64,000 nucleotides of DNA, taken from Gulosibacter chungangensis (GTDB lineage Bacteria; Actinomycetota; Actinomycetes; Actinomycetales; Microbacteriaceae). The first letter of the stretch is position 1, and each line of letters starts with the position of its first letter. The position numbers and the translations under genes were made by a program. Location: the NCBI RefSeq assembly GCF_008831155.1, contig NZ_WBKB01000002.1, positions 62,001 to 126,000 on the forward strand, read 5' to 3'. Below the pieces are notes generated by a model. It had not been told where the DNA came from. It did not search any database and saw only the letters and a program-made list of their open reading frames with translations. This document shows positions 34,279 through 42,430 of the stretch, piece after piece.

Positions 34279-34900
34279 GACTAAGACGAGAGGTCGCGGC
34301 CGCCCGCCGGTGACAACCCGCGAAGCAGTTGAAGACGTGGCGATGACGCTATTCGAACAGCGGGGCATCGAGAACACGACCGTGGTAGACATCGCGGAAG
34401 CTTGCGAGATGAGCAAGACAAGCTTCTTCCGCTATTTTTCATCGAAGAACGAGATCCTCTGGGGCCCGTTCGAAACCATGGTGCAGCGGATGGACGAAAC
34501 ACTCCGGACGATGCCGGAGGACCGGCCAATCATGGAAGCGCTCCGGGAAGTAATCCGAGACCAGGTGGAAATTGAAGCCCAACGTGCTGAAGCATGGATT
34601 CGACGTTTCAAATTCCAGAACACCGAGGAGCAGCGGCCGCTATCGCTGGTTAATTGGGGTCGCTGGGAAGGTGTGGTTCTTGAGTTTGTGCGGGAACGAT
34701 CGCATGCCCCGGACCGAAACCTCATCCCCTTCACAGTGGCGGGCGCCCTCAGAGGTGCGATGAGGGCGTTCTTGCGGAACTGGGGCCTCAGCGGAAACAC
34801 CGATGTCACCAACCTCTTACCCGATTTCGACGAGCAACTGGACCCGGTCTTCTCCGGCCTCGCCGTGTATGTGGGGAGAATCCCGAATGGCCGGGTCTGA
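34277..34900 (+). CDS. TetR/AcrR-family transcription regulator
   Basis: The 207-residue regulator opens RGRGRPPVTTREAVEDVAMTLFEQRGIENTTVVDIAEACEM in a typical TetR helix-turn-helix, with FFRYFSSKNEILW completing it. The C-terminal ligand domain fits the actinobacterial MftR-like C-terminal group (residues after 85). Divergence from the PhnB-like gene makes that gene and the TetR gene itself the likely targets. The ligand is unknown. Confidence 0.92.
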   Translation: MTKTRGRGRPPVTTREAVEDVAMTLFEQRGIENTTVVDIAEACEMSKTSFFRYFSSKNEILWGPFETMVQRMDETLRTMPEDRPIMEALREVIRDQVEIEAQRAEAWIRRFKFQNTEEQRPLSLVNWGRWEGVVLEFVRERSHAPDRNLIPFTVAGALRGAMRAFLRNWGLSGNTDVTNLLPDFDEQLDPVFSGLAVYVGRIPNGRV

Positions 34901-34920
34901 GGCACGGTAGTTACGGCGCT

Positions 34921-34958
34921 GGCCGGGCGATACCACAACATGATGGAGTCACCCGGCC
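34921..34958. terminator. Candidate terminator between convergent tetR and hpaD-like genes
   Basis: GGCCGGG (34921-34927) and CCCGGCC (34952-34958) form a 7-bp GC stem with a 24-base loop, in the 70-base gap between two converging genes. No T run is present. Confidence 0.4.
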
Positions 34959-34970
34959 GTGATGCCCTAG

Positions 34971-35966
34971 CTAGTGGATGCCGAGATAGTCCTCGAGGGT
35001 GTCGGGGCTTGCTTGTAGCAGCGGTTCGCGCACCTGCTCGCCAGGAAATTCGCTGGCTTCGAAGAACCAACGACGGGATGCAGGCATACCCCAAAGCTGT
35101 GCCCGGCGGGGGTTAGAGATGTCCCAACGAATTGGTGGGGTCTCAAGGTCGATGAACTGGTAGTGCGTGTTGAACAATTCGATGCGGTGCTGATCCGGGT
35201 CACGAAGGTAGAGGAAAAGTGCGTTGCTGATTCCGTGACGCCCGGGGCCACGATCAATTTCGTCACCGGCGCCGAGCGCACCGGCAACATCCGCGGCATG
35301 GATCAGCGAGGAACCATCGGGTACGGCAAACGCGAAGTGGTGTAGCCGTGGGCCGCGGCCGTTCGTGAACACCAGGTCGTGCGTATTTCCCTTCACCTCC
35401 ATCCAGCTTCCCCAAAGCTCGTCGGTACCGTCTTTCGCGGTGTACTCCGACATGCGCATCCCAAGGCTCGTCCAAAAGTCCGTTGCCTTTTGGACGTCGT
35501 AGGTGACGCACTGGTAGTGGTCCAGGCGCTGTGGCGCGCCAGCCACGAACTCATTGAAGTTCTGCATCTTTCGGTCCACCACCTCCATAGAGGAGGTGAA
35601 CTCCATGTGGGTGCCAACGGGGTCGCGGAACTGGATGGTGGGGCCCTGGTGATCTTTCTCGACCCGCTGATACTCGAGATTATTGTCACGGCAGAATTTT
35701 TCGGCGGCAACAATATCGTCATCGGTGCGCACTCGGAAACCGACGTGCAGCGCATTCGGCTGCTCAGCCAGTTCGAGCACCAGCGAGTGGTGTGACGCCT
35801 CTTCGAGCCCGCGGAAGTACACGTGCTTGTCGGTTTCATCCGTGACGACGAGACCGCAAACATCGCGGTAGAAGTCGCGACTCTTCTCGAGATCGGTCAC
35901 GGCGAGTGCGACGTGGCTCGCTCTGGTGATCGTGAACGCCGGATTGTGGTTGGTGGTCGGCAACAT
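34971..35966 (-). CDS. hpaD: Extradiol ring-cleavage dioxygenase, homoprotocatechuate 2,3-dioxygenase type
   Basis: The enzyme opens a catechol ring next to the hydroxyls using a non-haem metal. The 331-residue two-module VOC protein is most like the Brevibacterium/Arthrobacter 3,4-dihydroxyphenylacetate 2,3-dioxygenases. Metal ligands are His150 (RLDHYQCVTYDV), His209 or 210 (LHHFAFAV) and Glu263 (HRIELFNTHY). The C-terminal lid with WGMPASRRWFFE is also typical of that group. The ATG has a GGGAG site. It is divergent from a LysR gene. No other homoprotocatechuate pathway gene is in the window, so the physiological substrate is unproven. Confidence 0.9.
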   Translation of the reverse strand: MLPTTNHNPAFTITRASHVALAVTDLEKSRDFYRDVCGLVVTDETDKHVYFRGLEEASHHSLVLELAEQPNALHVGFRVRTDDDIVAAEKFCRDNNLEYQRVEKDHQGPTIQFRDPVGTHMEFTSSMEVVDRKMQNFNEFVAGAPQRLDHYQCVTYDVQKATDFWTSLGMRMSEYTAKDGTDELWGSWMEVKGNTHDLVFTNGRGPRLHHFAFAVPDGSSLIHAADVAGALGAGDEIDRGPGRHGISNALFLYLRDPDQHRIELFNTHYQFIDLETPPIRWDISNPRRAQLWGMPASRRWFFEASEFPGEQVREPLLQASPDTLEDYLGIH

Positions 35967-35994
35967 TGGTGACTCCCAAATAGGTTGGTGGCTC

Positions 35995-36007
35995 TCGGTA
36001 ATACCGA
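35995..36007. promoter_or_regulatory. Short palindrome in the hpaD leader
   Basis: TCGGTA-A-TACCGA is a perfect 6-bp inverted repeat 28 bases upstream of the hpaD-like start codon. It could be an operator half-way between promoter and gene, or a small RNA stem. Confidence 0.35.
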
Positions 36008-36072
36008 AAGCTTCACAAGGAAATGCATCACTGGGAACTATTAACTCCTTGGGTGGGTCATATTTTGAAGCT

Positions 36073-36093
36073 ATAGATCGCAGTGTGATCTAT
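36073..36093. promoter_or_regulatory. Candidate LysR-type operator between hpaD and lysR genes
   Basis: ATAGATC (36073-36079) and GATCTAT (36087-36093) form a perfect 7-bp inverted repeat with seven bases between. It contains the T-N11-A pattern of LysR-type sites and lies 10 bases before the lysR start, in the divergent intergenic region. Confidence 0.6.
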
Positions 36094-36103
36094 TGTTGAA
36101 GTT

Positions 36104-37111
36104 ATGGAGTTGCGTCACCTCCGATACTTCACCACCGTCGTTGAATCGGGTTCGTTCACCGCCGCGGCCGCCGCGCTGCACATTTCGCAGCCACCACTGA
36201 GTGTTGCCATCGCAAAGCTCGAAGCACAGGCGGGTGTCCGACTACTCGAGCGTTCGCACCGCGGCGTGGAGCCCACCAGGGCTGGCCGCTATTTACTCGA
36301 CGCGGCGTCTCGAGTGCTCGGCGAAGTGGATGAGATCCTCGAGACCCTGGGGCGATTCGGTTCGGGCATGGCAGGGTCCATCAGGCTTGCGGCCGTGCCG
36401 GTACTGATGTGGCATCGATTACCGAAGCTGCTGCGCTCGTTCAGTACGTCAGCTCCGGATGTCGAGGTCTCGATTGTGGATCCGCCGCCGTGGACTGCAC
36501 TGGAAATGCTCGAACGAGGGACAGTGGACCTCGCAGCGATCATGGTTGCCGAACCCGATCGGTTCATGCGACGGCACGAGAATAAGTACGACATCCTCGA
36601 CTGGGGCGAGATCCCGCTCGTCGCTGCCCTCCCCAAACAGCTCCGGGAAGGGGCGGTGTTGCCATCGATCAGTGGTGTGGGGGAGTCGGAACGTCTGGCA
36701 CTGTCCTGGTTCGCGGGGCAGCCGCTGCTCTTACCGCAACGCACCGCTGCGGTCCCGAGCCTGCCGGAGGCGGTGGAAGCTGCGCTTCGTCACCACGGCA
36801 TCACACCGAAGAGCCTTCGCACCGCGGAGACAATCCAAACCAGCCTGCCGTTGATCGAAGCGGGAATTGCCGCCGCAATCTTGCCCGACCCCGATCGGCA
36901 AAGCTTGCATAAATACGATGTCGATATTTATGAACTCGACCCCGCCCCAAGCCCGCTACAAGCGCTGGTGCTGGCTAGGAAGGATGCGTCAGATAATTCT
37001 GCGGTGAAGCGGCTTATCCAAGAAATCCAAGAAACGCTGCCGACGGAGGGTGAGCATCCAACGTTGGCGCCACCTGCAGCACCAAAAGCAACCATGAGGG
37101 AGGCACACTAA
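36104..37111 (+). CDS. LysR-family transcription regulator
   Basis: The 335-residue protein begins MELRHLRYFTTVVESGSFTAAAAALHISQPPLSVAIAKLE, a canonical LysR winged helix, followed by the two-lobe effector domain. It is divergent from the ring-cleavage dioxygenase with a perfect palindrome between them, so control of that gene and of itself is likely. Its stop overlaps the start of the RidA gene (TAATG), so regulator and RidA are translationally coupled. The effector is probably an aromatic compound, by context. Confidence 0.94.
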   Translation: MELRHLRYFTTVVESGSFTAAAAALHISQPPLSVAIAKLEAQAGVRLLERSHRGVEPTRAGRYLLDAASRVLGEVDEILETLGRFGSGMAGSIRLAAVPVLMWHRLPKLLRSFSTSAPDVEVSIVDPPPWTALEMLERGTVDLAAIMVAEPDRFMRRHENKYDILDWGEIPLVAALPKQLREGAVLPSISGVGESERLALSWFAGQPLLLPQRTAAVPSLPEAVEAALRHHGITPKSLRTAETIQTSLPLIEAGIAAAILPDPDRQSLHKYDVDIYELDPAPSPLQALVLARKDASDNSAVKRLIQEIQETLPTEGEHPTLAPPAAPKATMREAH

Positions 37112-37524
37112 TGCCAGCACAATCAAACAGAAATCACCGGCGACGGAGCATTTATTCGCCCGGCTTTAGCCACGAAAACCCTATCCCGGCGGCGAGCAAA
37201 ATCGGCCCGTACGTGTTCTCGGGAGTGCTTACCGGTCGCGACCCGCAAACGGGGCAGCTAGGGGATGACCTCGCAGCGCAGTGCCGCCACGTCTTCACTC
37301 ACGTGCGCAATGTGATGGCGGCGGCGGGCGGGTCCACTGACGACATCGCAAAGCTGAACGTGTGGCTGGTGGACTACCGCGATCGCGAGGCGCTCAACGC
37401 CGAATGGTTGGCGATGTTCCCGGATGCGGAAAGTCGACCGGCTCGCCAAGTCATGGCCGCGCAGCTTGACCGCGGTGCGCTCATCCAAGTGGACCTGGTG
37501 GCGATACTTCCTGACGCTTCTTAG
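37111..37524 (+). CDS. RidA/YjgF/YER057c-family protein
   Basis: The 137-residue protein has the family pattern IYSPGFSHENPIP, GPYVFSGVLTGRDPQTG, CRHVFTHVRNVMAAAGGS and a final ARQVMAAQLDRGALIQVDLVAI, whose conserved Arg binds carboxylate. RidA proteins hydrolyse enamines/imines; a subgroup are 2-aminomuconate deaminases in meta-cleavage pathways. Coupling to a LysR gene beside an extradiol dioxygenase makes a catabolic role possible. The start ATG overlaps the lysR stop. Confidence 0.9.
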   Translation: MPAQSNRNHRRRSIYSPGFSHENPIPAASKIGPYVFSGVLTGRDPQTGQLGDDLAAQCRHVFTHVRNVMAAAGGSTDDIAKLNVWLVDYRDREALNAEWLAMFPDAESRPARQVMAAQLDRGALIQVDLVAILPDAS

Positions 37525-37533
37525 CGACGCGAC

Positions 37534-39891
37534 TCAGCCAGCGCTCGACACATATTGCGCCAAGTGTGTGCCCGTGAGCGTGCTGAGATTGCTCACGAGC
37601 GCCCGCGGGGTTCCCTCGTAGACGACGCGGCCACCGGCGGAGCCGGCACCGGGACCGAGGTCGATGATCCAGTCCGCATGGGCCATCACCGCTTGGTGAT
37701 GCTCAATCACGATCACAGACTTCCCGGCGTCCACGAGTCGATCCAGCAGCGCGAGAAGATTCTCCACGTCGGCGAGGTGCAGACCCGTGGTGGGCTCGTC
37801 GAGCACATACACACCACCCTTCTCACCGAGGTGCGTGGCGAGCTTAATGCGTTGCCGTTCACCACCCGAAAGCGTCGAAAGCGGTTGCCCGAGCGAGAGG
37901 TAGCCGAGGCCGACATCTTCGAGCTGGCCGAGCACTTTCGCCGCGGCAGGAGTTTTGGCCTCACCTTGGCTGAAGAGTGCGCGGGCCTCGGATACCGAGA
38001 GGCTCAGCACCTCGCTGATGTCGAGACCACCGAGTTTGTATTCGAGCACCGATGCCTGGAATCGCTTGCCGCCACACTCATCGCAAACGCTCGAGACGGT
38101 GGCCATGAAACCAAGCTCGGTAAAGATCATGCCGATTCCCTTACACGTTGGGCAGGCGCCCTCCGAGTTGGAACTAAACAGCGCAGGTTTCACGCCGTTT
38201 GCTTTCGCGAAAGCCTTGCGGATCGGGTCGAGGACTCCCGTGTACGTGGCTGGATTGCTGCGCCGAGACCCGCGGATAGCGCTTTGATCGATGTAGATGA
38301 CCTCGTCTTTGGGCATTGATCCGGCCACGAGTGAACTCTTCCCGGAGCCTGCCACACCAGTGACCACACACAACACTCCCAGGGGGATATCGACGTCGAC
38401 GTCCTGCAGATTGTGCGTGTTCGCACCGCGGATCTCGATATTCCCGGAAGGTTTGCGAACCGTGTCTTTCAGCATTGCACGGTAGCTGAAATGCTTCCCG
38501 GTGAGGGTGTCGCTCTCGCGAAGCTCGGCGACCGTCCCCGTAAAGGTGATTTCGCCACCCTTGGTTCCCGCAAGGGGACCAAGATCGACGACATGATCGG
38601 CAATCGCGATGGTCTCGGGCTTGTGTTCCACCACGAGTACCGTGTTGCCTTTGTCGCGCAGCTGCAACAAGAGCTCATTCATTCGCTGAATATCGTGAGG
38701 ATGCAACCCAATCGTGGGTTCATCAAATACGTAGGTGACGTCGGTGAGGGCGGAGCCAAGATGGCGAATGAGCTTGGTGCGCTGTGCCTCGCCACCCGAG
38801 AGTGTCCCTGCGGGGCGATCGAGTGAGAGATAACCGAGTCCGATATTTACGAAAGCATCCAGTGAGGCCGAGAGCGATTCCAGTAGCGGCGCGTAGGCGG
38901 GTTCATCCAGGCCGCGGATCCATTCCGCAAGGTCGGTGAGCTGCATCGCGCAGGCATCGGCAATGCTCACGCCATTGATCGTTGAATTCCGCGCGCCTTC
39001 GGCCAGACGCGTACCCGCACAGTCGGGGCAGGTTTGGAAGGTGACCGCGCGTTCGACGAACCGGCGAATATGCGGCTGCATCGCATCCTTGTCCTTGGAC
39101 AGCATCGACTTTTGGATCTTTGGGATGAGCCCTTCATAGGTCATATTGGCGCCCTCCATTTTGACCTTGACCGGTTCCTTGTAGAGGAAGTCGTGGAGTT
39201 GGCGCTTGTTGAAGGTTTTGATGGGTTTGCTGGCATCAAAGAAGCCAGCGTTCGCGAACAGTTTCACGTACCAGCCGTCGGCGGTGTAGCCGGGAACCTT
39301 GATGGCGCCTTCGGTGATGGCAAGGTTCTCATCGAAAATCTCGGTGAGGTCGATGTCGTTGACAACGCCCATGCCTTCACATCGCGGGCACATCCCGCCG
39401 GTAACGTGAAAGGTCGCTTTCTCGGCAATCTTGTTGCCCTTTTGTACGGTCACGGCACCGCTGCCGCTGGCCGAAGGAACATTGAACGCATAGGCCTGCG
39501 GTCCGCCGATATGCGGCGTTCCCAGGCTGCTAAACAGGATGCGCAAGAGGGCATTCGCGTCCGTTGCAGTTCCCAGCGTGGAGCGTGGGTTCGCGCCGAG
39601 CCGCTCCTGGTCCACGATGATCGCGGTCGTGAGCCCCTCGAGTCGGTCAACTTCTGGCCGTGACAGCGAAGGCATGAACCCTTGCAGGAAGGCGCTATAG
39701 GTCTCGTTAATCATGCGCTGAGACTCGGCCGCGATTGTGCCGAAGACGAGCGAGCTCTTCCCTGAACCCGAAACCCCGGTAAATACGGTTAGTCGTCGCT
39801 TGGGGATCTCGAGCGAGACATTCTTGAGATTGTTTTCTCTTGCCCCCTGGACTCGAATGACGTTATGGCTATCGGCGACGTGTTCGTTCAC
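37534..39891 (-). CDS. Short UvrA paralog (excinuclease ABC subunit A-like ATPase)
   Basis: This 785-residue protein has two ABC ATPase halves: Walker A GVSGSGKSSL and GVAGSGKSSL, signatures LSGGEAQRTKLIRHL and LSGGERQRIKLATHL. Zinc modules include CPRC, CPDC and the C-terminal CPTC/CDEC pair. It is about 150-200 residues shorter than repair UvrA and lacks much of the insertion used to bind UvrB, like UvrA2/DrrC-type paralogs linked to tolerance of DNA-binding drugs. I choose the GTG at 39891, with GGAG seven bases upstream. The true uvrA must be elsewhere. Confidence 0.9.
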   Translation of the reverse strand: MNEHVADSHNVIRVQGARENNLKNVSLEIPKRRLTVFTGVSGSGKSSLVFGTIAAESQRMINETYSAFLQGFMPSLSRPEVDRLEGLTTAIIVDQERLGANPRSTLGTATDANALLRILFSSLGTPHIGGPQAYAFNVPSASGSGAVTVQKGNKIAEKATFHVTGGMCPRCEGMGVVNDIDLTEIFDENLAITEGAIKVPGYTADGWYVKLFANAGFFDASKPIKTFNKRQLHDFLYKEPVKVKMEGANMTYEGLIPKIQKSMLSKDKDAMQPHIRRFVERAVTFQTCPDCAGTRLAEGARNSTINGVSIADACAMQLTDLAEWIRGLDEPAYAPLLESLSASLDAFVNIGLGYLSLDRPAGTLSGGEAQRTKLIRHLGSALTDVTYVFDEPTIGLHPHDIQRMNELLLQLRDKGNTVLVVEHKPETIAIADHVVDLGPLAGTKGGEITFTGTVAELRESDTLTGKHFSYRAMLKDTVRKPSGNIEIRGANTHNLQDVDVDIPLGVLCVVTGVAGSGKSSLVAGSMPKDEVIYIDQSAIRGSRRSNPATYTGVLDPIRKAFAKANGVKPALFSSNSEGACPTCKGIGMIFTELGFMATVSSVCDECGGKRFQASVLEYKLGGLDISEVLSLSVSEARALFSQGEAKTPAAAKVLGQLEDVGLGYLSLGQPLSTLSGGERQRIKLATHLGEKGGVYVLDEPTTGLHLADVENLLALLDRLVDAGKSVIVIEHHQAVMAHADWIIDLGPGAGSAGGRVVYEGTPRALVSNLSTLTGTHLAQYVSSAG

Positions 39892-40088
39892 GGGGTCTCC
39901 TCGCGTTGTGCAGCCTTCACAGTGTAGAGGTTTCGGGGTCGCCCAGTGCGTTGCGGATTGTTTATCCGTAGGGTTTGCGGCACTCACCGTCGCCGCGGCG
40001 CGTTCCAGGTGAGTCATCATTTCCGGGTGCGATCATGAGGCAAATCACTGGGCTGTCGGGTAGCAGCGCAGGTATTGAGGAGTGAGCG

Positions 40089-41147
40089 ATGAGTAACACT
40101 GAGCGTCATCCGACTGAGCAGGTGTGCGAGAGCAGGTCGTACACCACCGCAGGTCTCAGCAGTGGCGTAATCGAGACCGATTCGGAGGTGTCCTTCCTGG
40201 AGCCTCGGCTTGTTCCCTTGGGTGGGTCGCGCGCAATGACCGTGAAGCGGCTCCTCCCGCAGCGTGCGAGGTCGCTGGTCGGGCCCTGGTGCTTTCTCGA
40301 CTTTTATGGCCCTGACGACGTGTCGTGCACCGGTGGCATGGCGGTGCCGAGACATCCACACACCGGGCTTGCCACTGTCTCTTGGCTCTTCGAGGGGGCC
40401 ATAGACCACATTGACTCGGCGGAGAATTGGGCAACCGTTACCCCAGGTGATGCGGTGTTTATGAACGCCGGGTACGGCATTACTCACTCGGAATTTTCGA
40501 CCGAGGAAACAACCGTGCTCCATGGCGCGCAACTGTGGTACGCCTTTCCGCAAGAGCATCGGTTTGTCGAACCATCGCTCGATAAGCACCGGCCGGAACC
40601 CGTAGTTGGTGCTGGTTGGAGCGCCAAGGTATTTGCAGGCGAGCTCCTGGGCGTGGTCTCACCGCTGAAGACCTACGCGCCGCTATCGGGTGCGGAGCTC
40701 CGGCTTGATCCGGGCACGGTGCTGGATATCGACGTTCCGGTGGGCCATGAGCATGCACTGTTGCCGGTGGAAGGGCAGCTGCGATTGAACGGACAGGATG
40801 TGCCGGGCGATCACCTCACGGTCATTGAAACTGGTACCGCCCGCTTATGCCTCGAGGCTGGCGAAGAACCGGTCCTCGCGCTGCTGATCGGTGGTGAACC
40901 GCTCAACGAATCCATTGTCATGTGGTGGAACTTCGTGGGGAGGGACCACGATGAAATTGTGAAATACCGAAGCGAATATCAGAACGAAATGGGTTTTGAG
41001 GCGGGGGATGCCACCGCATCCGAGCGGGGGATGCGACGCTTCGGCAGCTTTCCGCCGCGGCAGCCGGCGCCGCTCCCGGCACCAGAACTCCCGATTACCC
41101 GGATGAAGCCCCGCGAGCAACCGCCACGGCACCCAAAGAATGATTGA
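40089..41147 (+). CDS. Pirin-family protein
   Basis: The 352-residue bicupin has the pirin metal motif in PRHPHTGLATVSWLFEG and ITHSEFS, and the typical start of the fold (GPWCFLDFYGP). Pirins include quercetin dioxygenases and metal-dependent redox sensors. The ATG follows GAGGAGTGA closely. It is followed by a membrane protein gene whose TTG/ATG start overlaps or closely follows the stop, and then by a CatE-like gene, a grouping with aromatic or quinone chemistry in common. Confidence 0.92.
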   Translation: MSNTERHPTEQVCESRSYTTAGLSSGVIETDSEVSFLEPRLVPLGGSRAMTVKRLLPQRARSLVGPWCFLDFYGPDDVSCTGGMAVPRHPHTGLATVSWLFEGAIDHIDSAENWATVTPGDAVFMNAGYGITHSEFSTEETTVLHGAQLWYAFPQEHRFVEPSLDKHRPEPVVGAGWSAKVFAGELLGVVSPLKTYAPLSGAELRLDPGTVLDIDVPVGHEHALLPVEGQLRLNGQDVPGDHLTVIETGTARLCLEAGEEPVLALLIGGEPLNESIVMWWNFVGRDHDEIVKYRSEYQNEMGFEAGDATASERGMRRFGSFPPRQPAPLPAPELPITRMKPREQPPRHPKND

Positions 41148-41158
41148 CAGTTGGCCTC

Positions 41159-42346
41159 ATGAGTAACCCGGCAGCGGTAACCGCGGCGAACGCCCCAACC
41201 GGGGCGCTTCGCCCGACCCCGTGGAGTCGGCTTCGAGACTTCGGTCGGCCACCGCGCTTTATGGGACTCGACCTCGCTCGGGCGATCGCCATCATTGGCA
41301 TGGCGGGGGCGCACATGGCTTCATTCGGCGAGGTCAATATTTGGCAGCCCGAGACGTATTTGGGTGTTGTGCACGGGCGCTCTTCGATTCTGTTTGCCGT
41401 GTTGGCGGGAATCTCTGTGGCAATCATGACCGGGCGCACGAACATTCCGGAGCGGGAGCAAATGCCGCGACTGCGCGGAAAGCTCTTTGGTCGGGGCGTG
41501 ATGATTTTCCTCTTCGGCATCTTCTGTGAACTGTTGGCGGTGCCGGTGGCGGTCATCCTGACGTTCTATGGCGTGCTCTACATCGTGGTGATGCCCTTTT
41601 TGCGGCTCTCCGTCGGTGCGCTGTTGACGATTGCGGTCGTCATCGCCGTATTCGGGCCGACGATCACTGCGGTCTTGGTAGCTGCGGGCCTGGGCGGCGG
41701 GGGCTTTGATTTTCTCATTGCCGGGTTTTATCCATTGGCGGTGTGGTTGCCACTCATGTTGGTGGGTCTGGCAATCGGTCGCCTGCCACTTTCTTCCTGG
41801 CGCGTCGCGGCCGGATTGGCGTCCGTCGGCGCGGGCATTTCAGTCCTCGCCTACGGAGTCTCGGCTGCTTTAAACGGTGCGGAGGGTGCCGCGGTCGAGG
41901 GACCGTTCAACTCGGATGCTGTTGAACTTCGAACGCCCGGGGAAGTGGTTGTGCACAGTCTGATTGCGAGCTATCCGCACTCCGGTGGGACGCTGGAGAT
42001 TTTTGGTTCCGGCGGACTCGTCATTGCAGTCATTGGAGTCTGCTTGCTGCTCGCCAGGCCGCTGCGGTGGCCGTTGATTCCCGTCGCTGCACTTGGCTCG
42101 ATGCCGCTGACGTCCTATACGGGACACCTCGTGATCATTGTGCTGGTGTGGGGGCCCTGGAACCTTCCGCACAGCAGTGCAGCCTGGGCGTGGACCGTAT
42201 TGGGTCTCGTGCTTGGGTGCACGGTCTGGATGATGCTGTTCGGGCGAGGTCCGCTCGAGGGAATCGTCAAAGTGGCCTCGGATGCGATGGTCGCGGATGC
42301 GCGCCCGGTGCAGCAGGTGACGGAGTCGGTGAAGAAACCGATATAA
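41159..42346 (+). CDS. Multi-pass membrane protein, DUF418/DUF1624-like acyltransferase fold
   Basis: The 395-residue protein has about ten membrane helices. Near the start it carries GLDLARAIAIIGMAGAHM, the acyltransferase-type first helix with a conserved Asp and His, as in DUF1624 and heparan-alpha-glucosaminide N-acetyltransferase-like proteins. The end (MPLTSYTGHLVIIVLVWGPW) matches the DUF418 motif. It may acylate a cell-envelope glycan, but the substrate is unknown. The ATG at 41159 is 11 bases after the pirin stop; a TTG at 41144 would overlap it. Confidence 0.85.
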   Translation: MSNPAAVTAANAPTGALRPTPWSRLRDFGRPPRFMGLDLARAIAIIGMAGAHMASFGEVNIWQPETYLGVVHGRSSILFAVLAGISVAIMTGRTNIPEREQMPRLRGKLFGRGVMIFLFGIFCELLAVPVAVILTFYGVLYIVVMPFLRLSVGALLTIAVVIAVFGPTITAVLVAAGLGGGGFDFLIAGFYPLAVWLPLMLVGLAIGRLPLSSWRVAAGLASVGAGISVLAYGVSAALNGAEGAAVEGPFNSDAVELRTPGEVVVHSLIASYPHSGGTLEIFGSGGLVIAVIGVCLLLARPLRWPLIPVAALGSMPLTSYTGHLVIIVLVWGPWNLPHSSAAWAWTVLGLVLGCTVWMMLFGRGPLEGIVKVASDAMVADARPVQQVTESVKKPI

Positions 42347-42347
42347 A

Positions 42348-42398
42348 TACTTGTCATTGCAAGTAAATGCGCCTACGATATTACTTGTAGCAGCAACT
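42348..42398 (+). promoter_or_regulatory. Promoter and double operator of the CatE-like gene
   Basis: TTGTCA (42351-42356) and TACGAT (42374-42379) are 17 bases apart. A perfect repeat TACTTG-N6-CAAGTA (42348-42365) covers the -35 box. A second copy, ACTTG-N6-CAACT (42383-42398, one mismatch), lies just after the -10 box, over the expected transcription start. The same repeat is upstream of the anchored CatE paralog (20257-20272). Repression by a dimeric sensor is the natural reading. Confidence 0.65.
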
Positions 42399-42430
42399 AA
42401 ATTGGTTGCGCGGTAACTTTGGGAGGCATC

